Shown: piece by piece, positions 55,076 through 63,284 of the stretch
Layout of the letters: every line of letters starts with the position of its first letter
Numbering within the stretch: the first letter of the stretch is position 1
Source: Prorocentrum cordatum
Taxonomy: Eukaryota > Sar > Dinophyceae > Prorocentrales > Prorocentraceae
NCBI GenBank assembly: GCA_963575745.1
Contig: CAUYUJ010004300.1
Coordinates: 1-64,000 of the forward strand
DNA: 64,000 bases
Direction: 5' to 3'
Notes under the pieces: generated by a model
Databases searched by the model: none
Seen by the model: only the letters and a program-made list of their open reading frames with translations
Told to the model about the DNA's origin: nothing
Made by a program: the position numbers and the translations under genes

Positions 55076-55822
55076 TTGGATGGCACGGGCCCCCCAGCCC
55101 CAGGAGCAACACCGAGTCCACCTTCAGCGCCACCAGCCACCCACACCTGCACATCAGAAGCACCGCAGGCGGCATGTCCAGCAGCTGGTTTCGATTCTGG
55201 CACCGCCCTCGAAACAATCGGCCCATCCGGCGAAAAAATCGCCGCCGGCGACTCCAAACGCGCGAAGCTCTTGCGGAACAGCGCGGCGCATTCCTTTGCG
55301 GGACCAACGAGCGCGCCAAGTCCCGACGGCACCGCTCCAACGACAACTAGCCCGCACGCCGCGCGCGGAGGGTCATCAACAAGGAAGGGCGAGGGCCACG
55401 AGAAAGGCGACCGCGCCCTCCTGGCCATCTTGCCCGAAAACGACCTCCGCGAAACTTCCGCCGGCTTCGGGAAGGGCAGGGGCTAGGGAAAGGGCGAGCA
55501 TCGGACCAGTGGATTGGGATTTGGCCGACATGGCAACCAATTGGACCTTGACGGGGCACGTTTCAGGCGCCACCAGTGCGACTTAGAAGAGCACCTCCTT
55601 CGCGATTGCCCCCTTCGGCGCCAGCATTGGCGCGCCTTCTCCCTCGATGGCCCAGCCTCAGCAGCACCGCCCCCTACGCCAGCATCGCCACCACTCGCGC
55701 ACCTGGGACACCATGCACGGAGCGCCTGGGCCAGCCGCCCAACGACCAGCACCAGGTTCCTGTTCGGCCTGGATGACCAGGGAAACCAACGGGATGCCCG
55801 AACCCGTGGTTCTGGGGCCTGA
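55076..55822 (+). pseudogene. Gag-like C-terminal region with CCHC zinc knuckle
   Basis: One frame runs from 55,076 to 55,822 with a single in-frame TAG at 55,484. It begins Pro/Ala/Thr-rich, then has LLAILPENDLRETSAGFGKG, a Gly/Lys basic part, and HQCDLEEHLLRDC at about 55,575-55,613. This fits the CCHC knuckle C-x2-C-x4-H-x4-C except that the first Cys is Arg (CGC where TGC is expected). Such knuckles bind RNA in Gag proteins. Loss of the first ligand should destroy zinc binding. The long region before the knuckle that would carry capsid functions is not visible in the window. Confidence 0.7.
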
Positions 55823-56619
55823 TAGCCGCGACCCCACGCACAGCGCCGATCTTTGGAGCGGCGGCCCGCCGACTCTAGCTTCGGCAGCTGAGCGGGCAGC
55901 ACCAGCATCAACAGCAGCTGTTCCCAGCGCTGCGCCCGACGGCCCCTGGCAGGCAGCCGGCCTGAGCCATTGGTCAAGTTGGGCGGGCGCTTCATCGCCC
56001 TCATCGGCTTCGTCCAACCCTGACAGGCCGAACGTCGGCGTCTGCGCCAGGAAATGGGCGGCCAAATGGGCCGCGCAGGCCAGGAATCCGCTCAACCGGC
56101 GGATAGGGCAACTAGGCCGCCAGTCCGCACGGGAAGAGCGAGGAATTTGTCAATGCCCGAGTCGCCATGCCAAGTACTCCGCCTGCCGGTGTGCAGCTGC
56201 CGAGCTGGGCCGACATTCCATAAATCTCAACACTCGGCATCAGCGCGCCATATTGATCGAGCCCCACGCGGTCACCACAGTCAGAACCGGCAGCCGTGTC
56301 ACCACCGACGCCAGAGTCTCCCAACGATCCGGCTCTCTTCAACAAACGTGTCCCCGGTGACGTGGGTCAGCCATCTGGGAAAGTTGCCACGTGGTTCGCC
56401 GGCCGCGACACCTGGAAGCCCGGCGGCGTGCGATCCGAACGCGGAACATGCTCAACATTCGACCACACAACGACGACATGTCGACGAACTCAACAGCACC
56501 CAACTTGCACTTGAGCTCTTACGACAACAGGACGAGAGCCGCACAGCGTTGGACAGAAATCCCTACTAATCCACCTCATGCGCCGGCTGCCGCGCCAGCT
56601 GCAACCCGCGCCACGGTCT
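55823..56619 (+). other. Polyprotein linker without recognised domain
   Basis: Ala/Pro/Ser-rich plus-strand frames (55,647-56,360 and 56,391-56,789) bridge zinc knuckle and RING finger. No catalytic motif seen. The second frame passes directly into the RING sequence. Confidence 0.5.
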
Positions 56620-56815
56620 TTAACGGCGACGACCGGGAAAGTCCGATCTGCATCGAGGTTTTCGTACATGGTGATCGAGTGGTAAGCCTGCGGGGTGCCG
56701 TTGCATCCTGCGCCGGGCAGTCCACTTTCAGAATTTGCAGAACACCGACACCCACCTGGCGCGATGCCCAGCGTGCCGAGGCTGGCTGACGTCATAGCCG
56801 AGTTCCGCTTCATTG
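56620..56815 (+). pseudogene. RING-type zinc finger
   Basis: GDDRESPICIEVFVHGDRVVSL (from 56,626) has the start of a RING finger, C-P-I-C-x-E, with the first Cys changed to Ser (AGT for TGT). After a frameshift near 56,690, the next frame gives GCRC ... HFQNLQ and then LARCPACRGW (56,759-56,785), the closing C-P-x-C-R-G of RING fingers, and a third frame continues DVIAEFRFIG. Spacing between the two Cys pairs (about 40 residues) suits C3H2C3/C3HC4 types. RING fingers usually recruit ubiquitin-conjugating enzymes; here it sits between Gag and protease. Broken by one substitution and two frameshifts. Confidence 0.72.
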
Positions 56816-57080
56816 GTGCAGAACGCACTACAACGAGCCCAGCGACTGCGTTGCCAGCCCGCGCGGCAGACCCTGCCACTCCGGGCCAGGCACCTACGGC
56901 GCCGGCCTGGCCGATGCAAGACGACAGCGCGCCAGAGGAGATGCCACCGCAGCGGGGCGCCGCCCAGACTTCTCGGCCCGCGCCGACACCCGGGACACCG
57001 CGGCAGGATCATACGCAGTCCCCTGGCAGTGATTCCAGTTTTGCGTGCGCTGCCGACGTGGCGGGACTGCGCCGACCGAC
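56816..57080 (+). other. Low-complexity polyprotein linker
   Basis: Pro/Ala/Thr/Gln-rich plus-strand sequence (GTPRQDHTQSPGSD) linking RING and protease, as is common before retropepsins. Confidence 0.5.
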
Positions 57081-57640
57081 GTTCCCGCGGTGGCCTACGC
57101 GGCCTGGTACAGGCACGAATCCACCGACCGACTCACCATGCGCCTTGACATTGGCGCCTGGATTAACCTGTGGGAGCAAGGCTTCGCGATGAACCTGGCC
57201 GACAAGCCATGAAGGCGAGGCTCCAGCCCACAGAGGAGAGGCTAACGCCCCAACTCTACGTAGGAGGAGTGGACAACGGCTCACAGGTTGCCCATTGAGA
57301 GGCACACTGCCCTATTGCGGCGACCACCCGCGATGGCGCGACCACCCATAGCAGCGCGCGCGCTCCTGCAGCGGAGGGCGGCAGCTTCGATCTCCCTGCC
57401 CTTCTGGCCCGCAATCCACGCAGCCCCATATCGGGGTTGTGGAGACAGGCGCCTCGCATAAGCGGCTCACTATTCCCGGCCCTGGAGGCTACGAACTCAT
57501 ATGGGGCCCAGGCACCATTCGACCTGGAGTCAGCGCCAAGTTGCCGCCCATGCATACACGTCGACAACTTTGACCAGCTCCAACCACCGACCAGGGGACT
57601 ATCAGTGGACAGCAACCACCACGGCAACGACGCCAACTAC
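57081..57640 (+). pseudogene. Retropepsin-like aspartic protease region
   Basis: VAYAAWYRHESTDRLTMR leads to LDIGAWINLW (Asp codon 57,147-57,149), the place of the D-(S/T)-G-A catalytic loop of retroviral-type proteases; Ile replaces the usual Ser/Thr. In a shifted frame, LYVGGVDNGSQVAH may be the flap strand, VVETGAS follows, and LTIPGPGGYELIWGPGT then SAPSCRPCIHVDNFD make a conserved-looking C-terminal part. At least three frameshifts and two stops. Such proteases cut Gag-Pol polyproteins after dimerising. Assignment rests on the DxGA motif, position between Gag and dUTPase, and the hydrophobic context; moderate confidence. Confidence 0.55.
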
Positions 57641-57689
57641 GGCCGCGAGTTCAAGAATTCAAAACACAGCTGCTGAGCCCCAATTCACA

Positions 57690-58055
57690 AGCACCCGTGC
57701 GCGGCACACCTCAGGCAGCAGGCTACGACCTTTTTCGCATGCGCGAGCGTCGGGGTCGCGAACTGGCGTCTACGAGCGTGGCCGCTCTTGCACCACCCAG
57801 CACTTGCCCGCGGATCGCCTCGCGCTCAGGACTGGCCCTCAAGGGCATCCACGTCGCGGGCGGAGTGGTGAACTCCGACTTCCGCGGCTAGATCAAGGTG
57901 ATCATGCACAACATTCACCCGCGGACGTTTGCGGTCGAGCAGGCCGCCAGAGGAACGCCCAAGTCATCCTGGAGGCAGTTTCACGGACTCCGCGGTCGTC
58001 ACCAACCTTCCTCCATCCCCCCGCGGCCCCAGAGGTTTCGGTCACGCCGGCGCGA
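57690..58055 (+). pseudogene. dUTPase domain (trimeric type)
   Basis: dUTPase hydrolyses dUTP to dUMP and keeps uracil out of new DNA. All five motifs of the trimeric family are present in order: AAGYDL (57,715-57,732), RIASRSGLA (57,811-57,837), GVVNSDFRG (57,862-57,888), RNAQVILE (57,951-57,974) and RGPRGFGHAG (58,022-58,051), against family patterns AGYDL, PRSG(L/I)A, GVID-DY-G, R-AQL and RG-GFGSTG. The first three share one frame, ended by TAG at 57,889 where Glu is usual; the same frame continues KVIMHN. Motif 4 is one frame on and motif 5 another, so two frameshifts. Catalytic Asp of motif 3 is retained (NSD). Retroelement dUTPases usually lie next to protease, as here. Confidence 0.85.
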
Positions 58056-59301
58056 CACGCCTCGGCAAAGACCCCGCCCCGCAGGAATCGGGCACTGCAG
58101 CGCCAACAGGGTCTGAGGGTAACGACGTCGCCGCAGGCCCCTCGCAGCCGCTGCGCTGGGAAGAGGGCCGTTCAGCCCGCAAGGCGGGCCCAGCCGACCT
58201 GCCCCGGCAGGAGCAGGCAGCAGGACCAGGCCGCCCCGTTTGGGTCCCGGGGAGGCAGGGGCGCTCGCTCGCACTACACGGGCGCGGCTACAACGCCACA
58301 TGCACCACATTTCAAGCGATTGTCATAAGGCCCTTGTCCGACGACACGTTTCCCAGCACCAGCTATTGCACGTTGTAGGTCTCGCGCGACGCGAACCGGG
58401 GCGGGGCGAGATTCATCCTCGACCCCTTTCCCAGTTGGCGCGCCCGGGTCGAGGGCTCCGGCGCCAGGGTCGTGATCTTCGGATTTCGCGGACCTCGATG
58501 GCGATGCCAAGGCAATTCGCCGACAGTAACGTGTAATACCACAGCAAACATCGAGTTTGCCTCACGCCTTTCACTCCAGTGGCCCCGCACAATGGCAGAT
58601 CCTCCACGACGCTCACTGGAGCACCTATTCCCTACCAGCCGTGCCGCTGCGACATCGCGTTAAAGCAGCATCGCAATGACTGGGCGACTACGAACAGACA
58701 TGCCTATCTGGGTTTGCTGCGCCGCGACGCGCGGCGTCTTGCGCCCTACTGCCGTTGCGCTTCAACGACCAGCAGCGCACCCAAAAGGGCACGCCCTCGG
58801 CGAGGCACAGCAGCAGCTGTAACACCAGACTCGAACACGACTTCCTGTCCCACGGCGACTAGCAAGCACGACGACGAGCAGCACACCACAGACCAGAACA
58901 CCCAGCAAGACATTCGAGACCACCAGCACGAACAACCACAGAAATGTCACCCAAGACCAGCTTTTTTTCCGAACCAATCACACCAGATGTCCGACATTTG
59001 CGTCATCGGCGCCTAGCCTACTGCAGCACGCATGATACAGCACAGCCACGTGCCCAAGGCACGAGAGCAGGTCGTAAAGACCACTACGACAACTGCGGCA
59101 CTGACCGCACAGGCCTGGCCCCATATCTTCTCGGCTTCCCTGCCATTGGCGAGCCGACTCGCACCGTCGAGCACGACGACGATGACGACGATTTCGAGGG
59201 CGGCCACCTCAGGTTTGCCGACTTGGTGGTTTCTGGGTTCGTCGGCCCCGAACACCGATCTCCATCTGGCGAGTGCTCGAGCGACCCAGCCAGTCAAGTG
59301 A
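58056..59301 (+). other. Unassigned polyprotein linker
   Basis: Between dUTPase and methyltransferase several plus-strand frames of 60-150 codons overlap. An acidic run of six Asp at about 59,178-59,195 and a basic Pro/Arg part near 58,100-58,280 are the only features. No integrase (HHCC, DDE) or reverse transcriptase (xDD) motif was found in any frame. Confidence 0.5.
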
Positions 59302-60435
59302 GGCGACGTCCACAACCCCCTCACCGACCTCACCTCCATCGATTACGGGATTGGCACCATGGAGACATGCGACGGGGAGGCCCGGACCAGCCAACTTGTT
59401 GTCCGTTGCCACCACAAGGTGGGCGCCGATTGCGATTCGGTGACTGGCTGCGACCTCAACGACGAGAGTCAGCAGAGATCCGTGGAGCGGTGCATCGACA
59501 AAATCGGCCCCTGGTGGCCATCATGGCTCCCGATTGCCAGCGTTTCGGTTGTGGGGTTACGTTGAATCACAGACGTAACCAGAGCACCTGGCCGCGCTGC
59601 TACTAGGACGCAGCCCCGCATGTCCAATTCTGCGGCTACAGTCGGGGCCCTGAAGAAGGAACCCTTTTGGTTGGGGAGGGGCTCCGCGTTCCTTAAGTGT
59701 TTCACAGCTTGCCTCAGGTTTTCCTTATGTTGTCGATAGGACGTCGAAGTTTAACTTATGGAAAAAAGGAGCCTCGTTCCTTATTTAGGGTTCCTTAAGT
59801 CAACGCCCCGACTGTACATAGCCACGCTACAGCTGCAGCTCGGCGGCTTTTTCGTCAACGAGCAACCAGACACATCATGGCTGTGCAGCGAACCGCCGTG
59901 GCCGGAGGCGCTGGCGCCACTGGGCGCGGACAAGGCCATCTTCGACCAATGCCGACATGGGCTACGAGATCGTCGCGCGGGCATCCTGCGGAAGAGCACG
60001 GGCTCTGTCTCTGGCGCCCCCAAGACCTTCGAGCAGCCCGTGAATCGCAAGAGCGCCAGCCAGCGCCCCCGCGTGCACGTCGGGGGCCACAACAGCGCCG
60101 AGCACCGACGCCTGAGACGCAGCCTTTTCCAGCAGTGGCCTCAGAGGCCACAGAAGGCGAAATCAGAAGCACCATGGCAGCTGAGCGCGCGCGCGCTACA
60201 CGCTACACGCGCAAGGCGCTCCGACGCAACATGCGATCATATTCGTCCGGCACTCTCACAGCGCCACAATACATTGGGAATGCCCAGGCTGCCGCGAGGA
60301 GAAAGATCGCGACGATCCAGCGCGCACCTACGTGTTCAGCAAGATCAGGCTCGCGAGTCCCCACGCACGCTTCCTTCCGCCCACGTGCCGGCTGACATCC
60401 GCGAGCACCAGCACGAGTTCGAGGACAACGCCTAG
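59302..60435 (+). pseudogene. Cytosine-C5 DNA methyltransferase-like module
   Basis: After TAG at 59,299 the frame reads SIDYGIGT then METCDGEARTSQL (59,359 on), in the place of the glycine-rich S-adenosylmethionine-binding motif I, then VTGCDLND, an acidic strand end. A one-base shift near 59,505 gives PLVAIMAPDCQRFG, corresponding to motif IV with its Pro-x-Cys catalytic loop (Cys codon 59,535-59,537). A TAG at 59,604 and then HVQFCG follow. A 141-bp TIR element interrupts at 59,656-59,796. Beyond it LQLQLGGFFVNEQPDTSWL holds NEQP in the place of the E-N-V motif VI, then DQCRHGLR and RKSTG. ECPGC near 60,280 may be a zinc pair. The target-recognition part and later motifs are not evident. 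The order of motifs supports a C5-methyltransferase fold; activity is excluded by the breaks. It may be a relative lacking methylation activity. Confidence 0.65.
59656..59796. mobile_element. TIR element inserted in the methyltransferase module (141 bp)
   Basis: AAGGAACCCT at the left and its exact inverse AGGGTTCCTT at the right; AAG borders both sides (59,653-59,655 and 59,797-59,799), a possible 3-bp duplication. Removing it would bring HVQFCG next to LQLQLGGFF. Internal ends CGTTCCTTA and GGAGCCTCGTTCCTTA recall 43,500-43,560. Confidence 0.7.
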
Positions 60436-60520
60436 CCGGCGATCAATTGGCTCAATTACCCGGAGGAGCCGACCTCGGAGCAGCAGACGAGGCAGCATCA
60501 CAACCGGCACATTTTGGATC

Positions 60521-61320
60521 GGTGTGCGGCCATTTGGGTCGTCTCGGAGAAGTCTTGGAGGAGTTGGGGAGTTGTCTTGGGCCCATCTTGGGCGATCTTG
60601 GAGGCCACATTCGGGCCATCTTGTGCGAGAGGGCCGATAAGAGTCATCTTTTGTGGGTTCTTCCGGGTGGTTGGCACCATCGGCCGAGACCCCATCAGAA
60701 ATTATGGAACAGGTCTAGAAGTTACCTCAAGGCCAGCACGCTGCGCACCCCTGTGGCAAGCCACAAGGGACGCCGGATCGAGTGGCATTCGGCCCATCCC
60801 GAAGGTCAGAGACCTCTTGGGTGCCGGTGGGGATCTTTTGGGAGGCGTCTCGGAAGCCGCTTGGAAAACAGTTGTGGGGCCTGATTTGGGGTTCCTGGGG
60901 GCCTTCTGGAGCTGTTGGCGTGCTCTTGGAGACAGGCGGGTGATCTCGGGGATCATCTTGGGACGAAGGGCTCGAGAGATCAATTCGCGTTACCCCTCTG
61001 GGGCCCTTCTCGGGGCCGTCTTGGGATGTGTTGGTGGTTTGTTGGGCCGTCGTGGGGCCCCCCTTGGTCGTCTGGTGTCCCTCTTGGGGCGATCTCGGGG
61101 GCCTCCGGGCCGCCTTAATCGGCTGGAAACCCTTAGCGGTGACAACGCCTAAATCCGTCCAAACAGCTTGTAATATTAATAAGTGTAATTTCCTAGGGCC
61201 CTTTGGGGGGGTTCTTGTTGGGCCGATTCGGGGCTTTCTTGCATCGTCTCGGGGGCGTCTTGGCCTCTTGGGGCCCTCTTGACCAGTGGTGGGGCCGTCT
61301 TAGCTTTGGAGCAGTCACGC
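60521..61320 (+). repeat. CTTGGGG array
   Basis: Degenerate TCTTGG(G/A)GGxxGTCTTGGG units over 60,535-61,300, interrupted by about 150 unrelated bases (60,640-60,800) and by an AT-rich insert at 61,150-61,195. Contains CATTCGGCCCATCCCGA, a piece of the GAT composite head, at 60,787. Confidence 0.7.
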
Positions 61321-61499
61321 GGGAGCACGCGTGAACACGCGGGAAGACTTTGAAAAGGAGGCAATCTGGGTCCTGGGCCCTTTTCATGATTTGGCAATTG
61401 AGAACCTAGCGCTCCAAACCCACAGAACACTCCGACTCGTGCCTCAGGGCACGGTGGCAGATACACCGACAAGAGCAAAGAAGGTTTCCAGACGAATCG
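61321..61499. other. Short unique stretch
   Basis: No gene or repeat recognised. Confidence 0.4.
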
Positions 61500-61596
61500 A
61501 TGCCCTCGCTCCTCCTCCTCCTCCTCCGCCTCCTCCTCCTCCGCCTCCTCCTCCTCCTGCTCCTCCCCTTCTCCTCATCGGCAGCGTCATCGTCAC

Positions 61597-61641
<45 letters not shown>

Positions 61642-61720
61642 CATCCTCATCACCATCACCATCACCATCATCAGCAGCAGCAGCATCATCAGCATCATCA
61701 CCAGTCAGCATCATCACCAC

Positions 61721-61756
<36 letters not shown>

Positions 61757-62137
61757 GAGCAGCATCATGATCGTCTTCATCATCATCCTCATCGTCCGCA
61801 ACATCAGCAGCATCGTCGTTGTCGTCAGCGACTTCATCAGCAGCAACAGCATCATCATCAGAATCAGCATAATCGTCATCATCGTCATCATATGTACCAT
61901 CAGCAGCAGCACCATCAGCAGCATCATCATCATTTTCATCGTCGCCATCATCAGCATCATCAGCATTACCGCCATCATCATCATCAGCAGCAGCATCATC
62001 ACCATCATCATCGTCATCCCCATCATCACCATCATCATCAGCATCATCAGCAGCATCATCATTATCAGCAGCATCCTCAGCATCAGCATTATCATCAGTA
62101 CCATCATCATCAGCATCATCAGCAGCATCAGCATAAC

Positions 62138-62212
<75 letters not shown>

Positions 62213-62245
62213 AATCACCAGCAGCAGCAGCATCGTCACCATCTA
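61500..62245. repeat. CTC and CAT/CAG triplet arrays
   Basis: (CTC)n at 61,508-61,575 passes into (CAT)n with CAG, CAC and CGT variants to 62,240. His/Ser/Ile and Met/Asp frames are artefacts. Confidence 0.93.
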
Positions 62246-62388
62246 TTCGCCCTCGATCCCGCGGCAGCGCACGACACTGGCCGCCAACCGCAGGCGCGAG
62301 AGCACCCCTCCTGGACGGGAAGGCCACCCTGCCTCCGTCGTGAGCCAGGACCACTGGGAGGAGGGAAAGCGCCCAACTCCCATGCTCT

Positions 62389-62594
62389 AGGCCTCCTCGA
62401 TGGGGTCCGAGTAGGTGGGGTCGGAGGATCGCGCCGCATCGCCGATGCATCGGCGATGCGGCTCGATGTGGAACCCGATTTTCTCTACGCCGATGGCGCC
62501 GATGCCTCGCCGGCGTCACTGGTGCATCGCCGATGTATCGGCAATGCAGCGGGATCCTCCGACACCATCTGCTCAGACCCCATCTAGGAGGCTC
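62389..62594. mobile_element. TIR element, GGCGATGCATCGG type, copy 2
   Basis: Arms of about 70 bp: left GCCTCCTCGATGGGGTCCGA through GTCGGAGGATCGCGCCGC to CCGATGCATCGGCGATGC; right the inverse with several mismatches, ending CCCATCTAGGAGGCTCC. Middle about 65 bp. Related to 14,605-14,800. Confidence 0.75.
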
Positions 62595-63284
62595 CCCGCT
62601 AACTCGCATGTTGCCAGACTCTGAGATCTTGGTGTCTCGTGTCTCTCGCGACGGGCGCTCTTTTCCTGGTTTCGGGCCCCGGGGGCCTTCTAAGATCCAT
62701 TCGGCTCGAAGAGTATGCCGCAGAAAGGCGCTTCCCGTCGTGATTGTCGGCGATGTTGCCATTTTCTCGCGGCGTCGGATCTCAGGGAATCCCTGGCCCA
62801 GGGCGCCCCCAGGATTACCAGAGAGGCCCCCCACCCAGCTTCCACAGCTCCCCCCAGGAGGCCCAGAGGGCCCCAGGGGTTCCAAAGTGGAGCGAACGGC
62901 TGGGGGACACCCTGGGCCAGGGCCACACCTTGGCAACCCCCAACTGACATCCGCGCCTCGAAACAATGAACAGCCAGCAGCGGGAAAGGGTTCGAGATGC
63001 CTGGGCGCCCACGCGTGGAATAAGATCGAAGCGCCAGATGTATGGGCTCGCCCTGGAGTCCTCACAGCCAACCCGCATGGTAAGGATGAGCAATTCCCAA
63101 GGTTGCTCTTGCATCCTTCCACTTCGGCTTATCCTTGGCCGCTTTAGTTCGCTGGCCGCGCCCCGCTCGCAAAGTGTCGACATGTCCTTCTAAGGCCCCT
63201 GCATCCTGTTCGTGCGTCCTTGTAATACGGGTTGACTCGAATCATTGGTTTGGGCATCCGTGGGCTTCCTGCCAGGCATCTTGG
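62595..63284. other. Intergenic stretch, nothing recognised
   Basis: GC-moderate DNA with several open frames of 60-200 codons on both strands but no motif or consistent composition. Confidence 0.4.

Larger units (their letters stand above)
55068..60520 (+). pseudogene. Decayed retrotransposon polyprotein: Gag-CCHC-RING-protease-dUTPase-methyltransferase
   Basis: A 5.4-kb stretch almost free of microsatellites. Recognisable modules lie on the plus strand in a sensible order but in shifting frames: Gag-like linker and zinc knuckle (55,076-55,822), RING finger (56,620-56,815), retropepsin-like protease (57,081-57,640), dUTPase (57,690-58,055), an unassigned 1.2-kb linker, and a cytosine-methyltransferase-like module (59,302-60,435). 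Family C sits at its left edge; a CTTGGGG array at its right. About ten frameshifts or stops and one inserted TIR element make it inactive. Order Gag-protease points to a retrotransposon with a single polyprotein, but neither reverse transcriptase nor integrase is seen; they would lie 3' and have been lost or never transferred. Capture of DNA methyltransferases by retrotransposons has been reported in dinoflagellates and charophyte algae; the RING and dUTPase in the same frame are what I infer here. Confidence 0.8.

Noticed and set aside
58056-59301. Integrase or reverse transcriptase between dUTPase and methyltransferase
   Set aside because: No HHCC, DDE or xDD motif could be found in any plus-strand frame.
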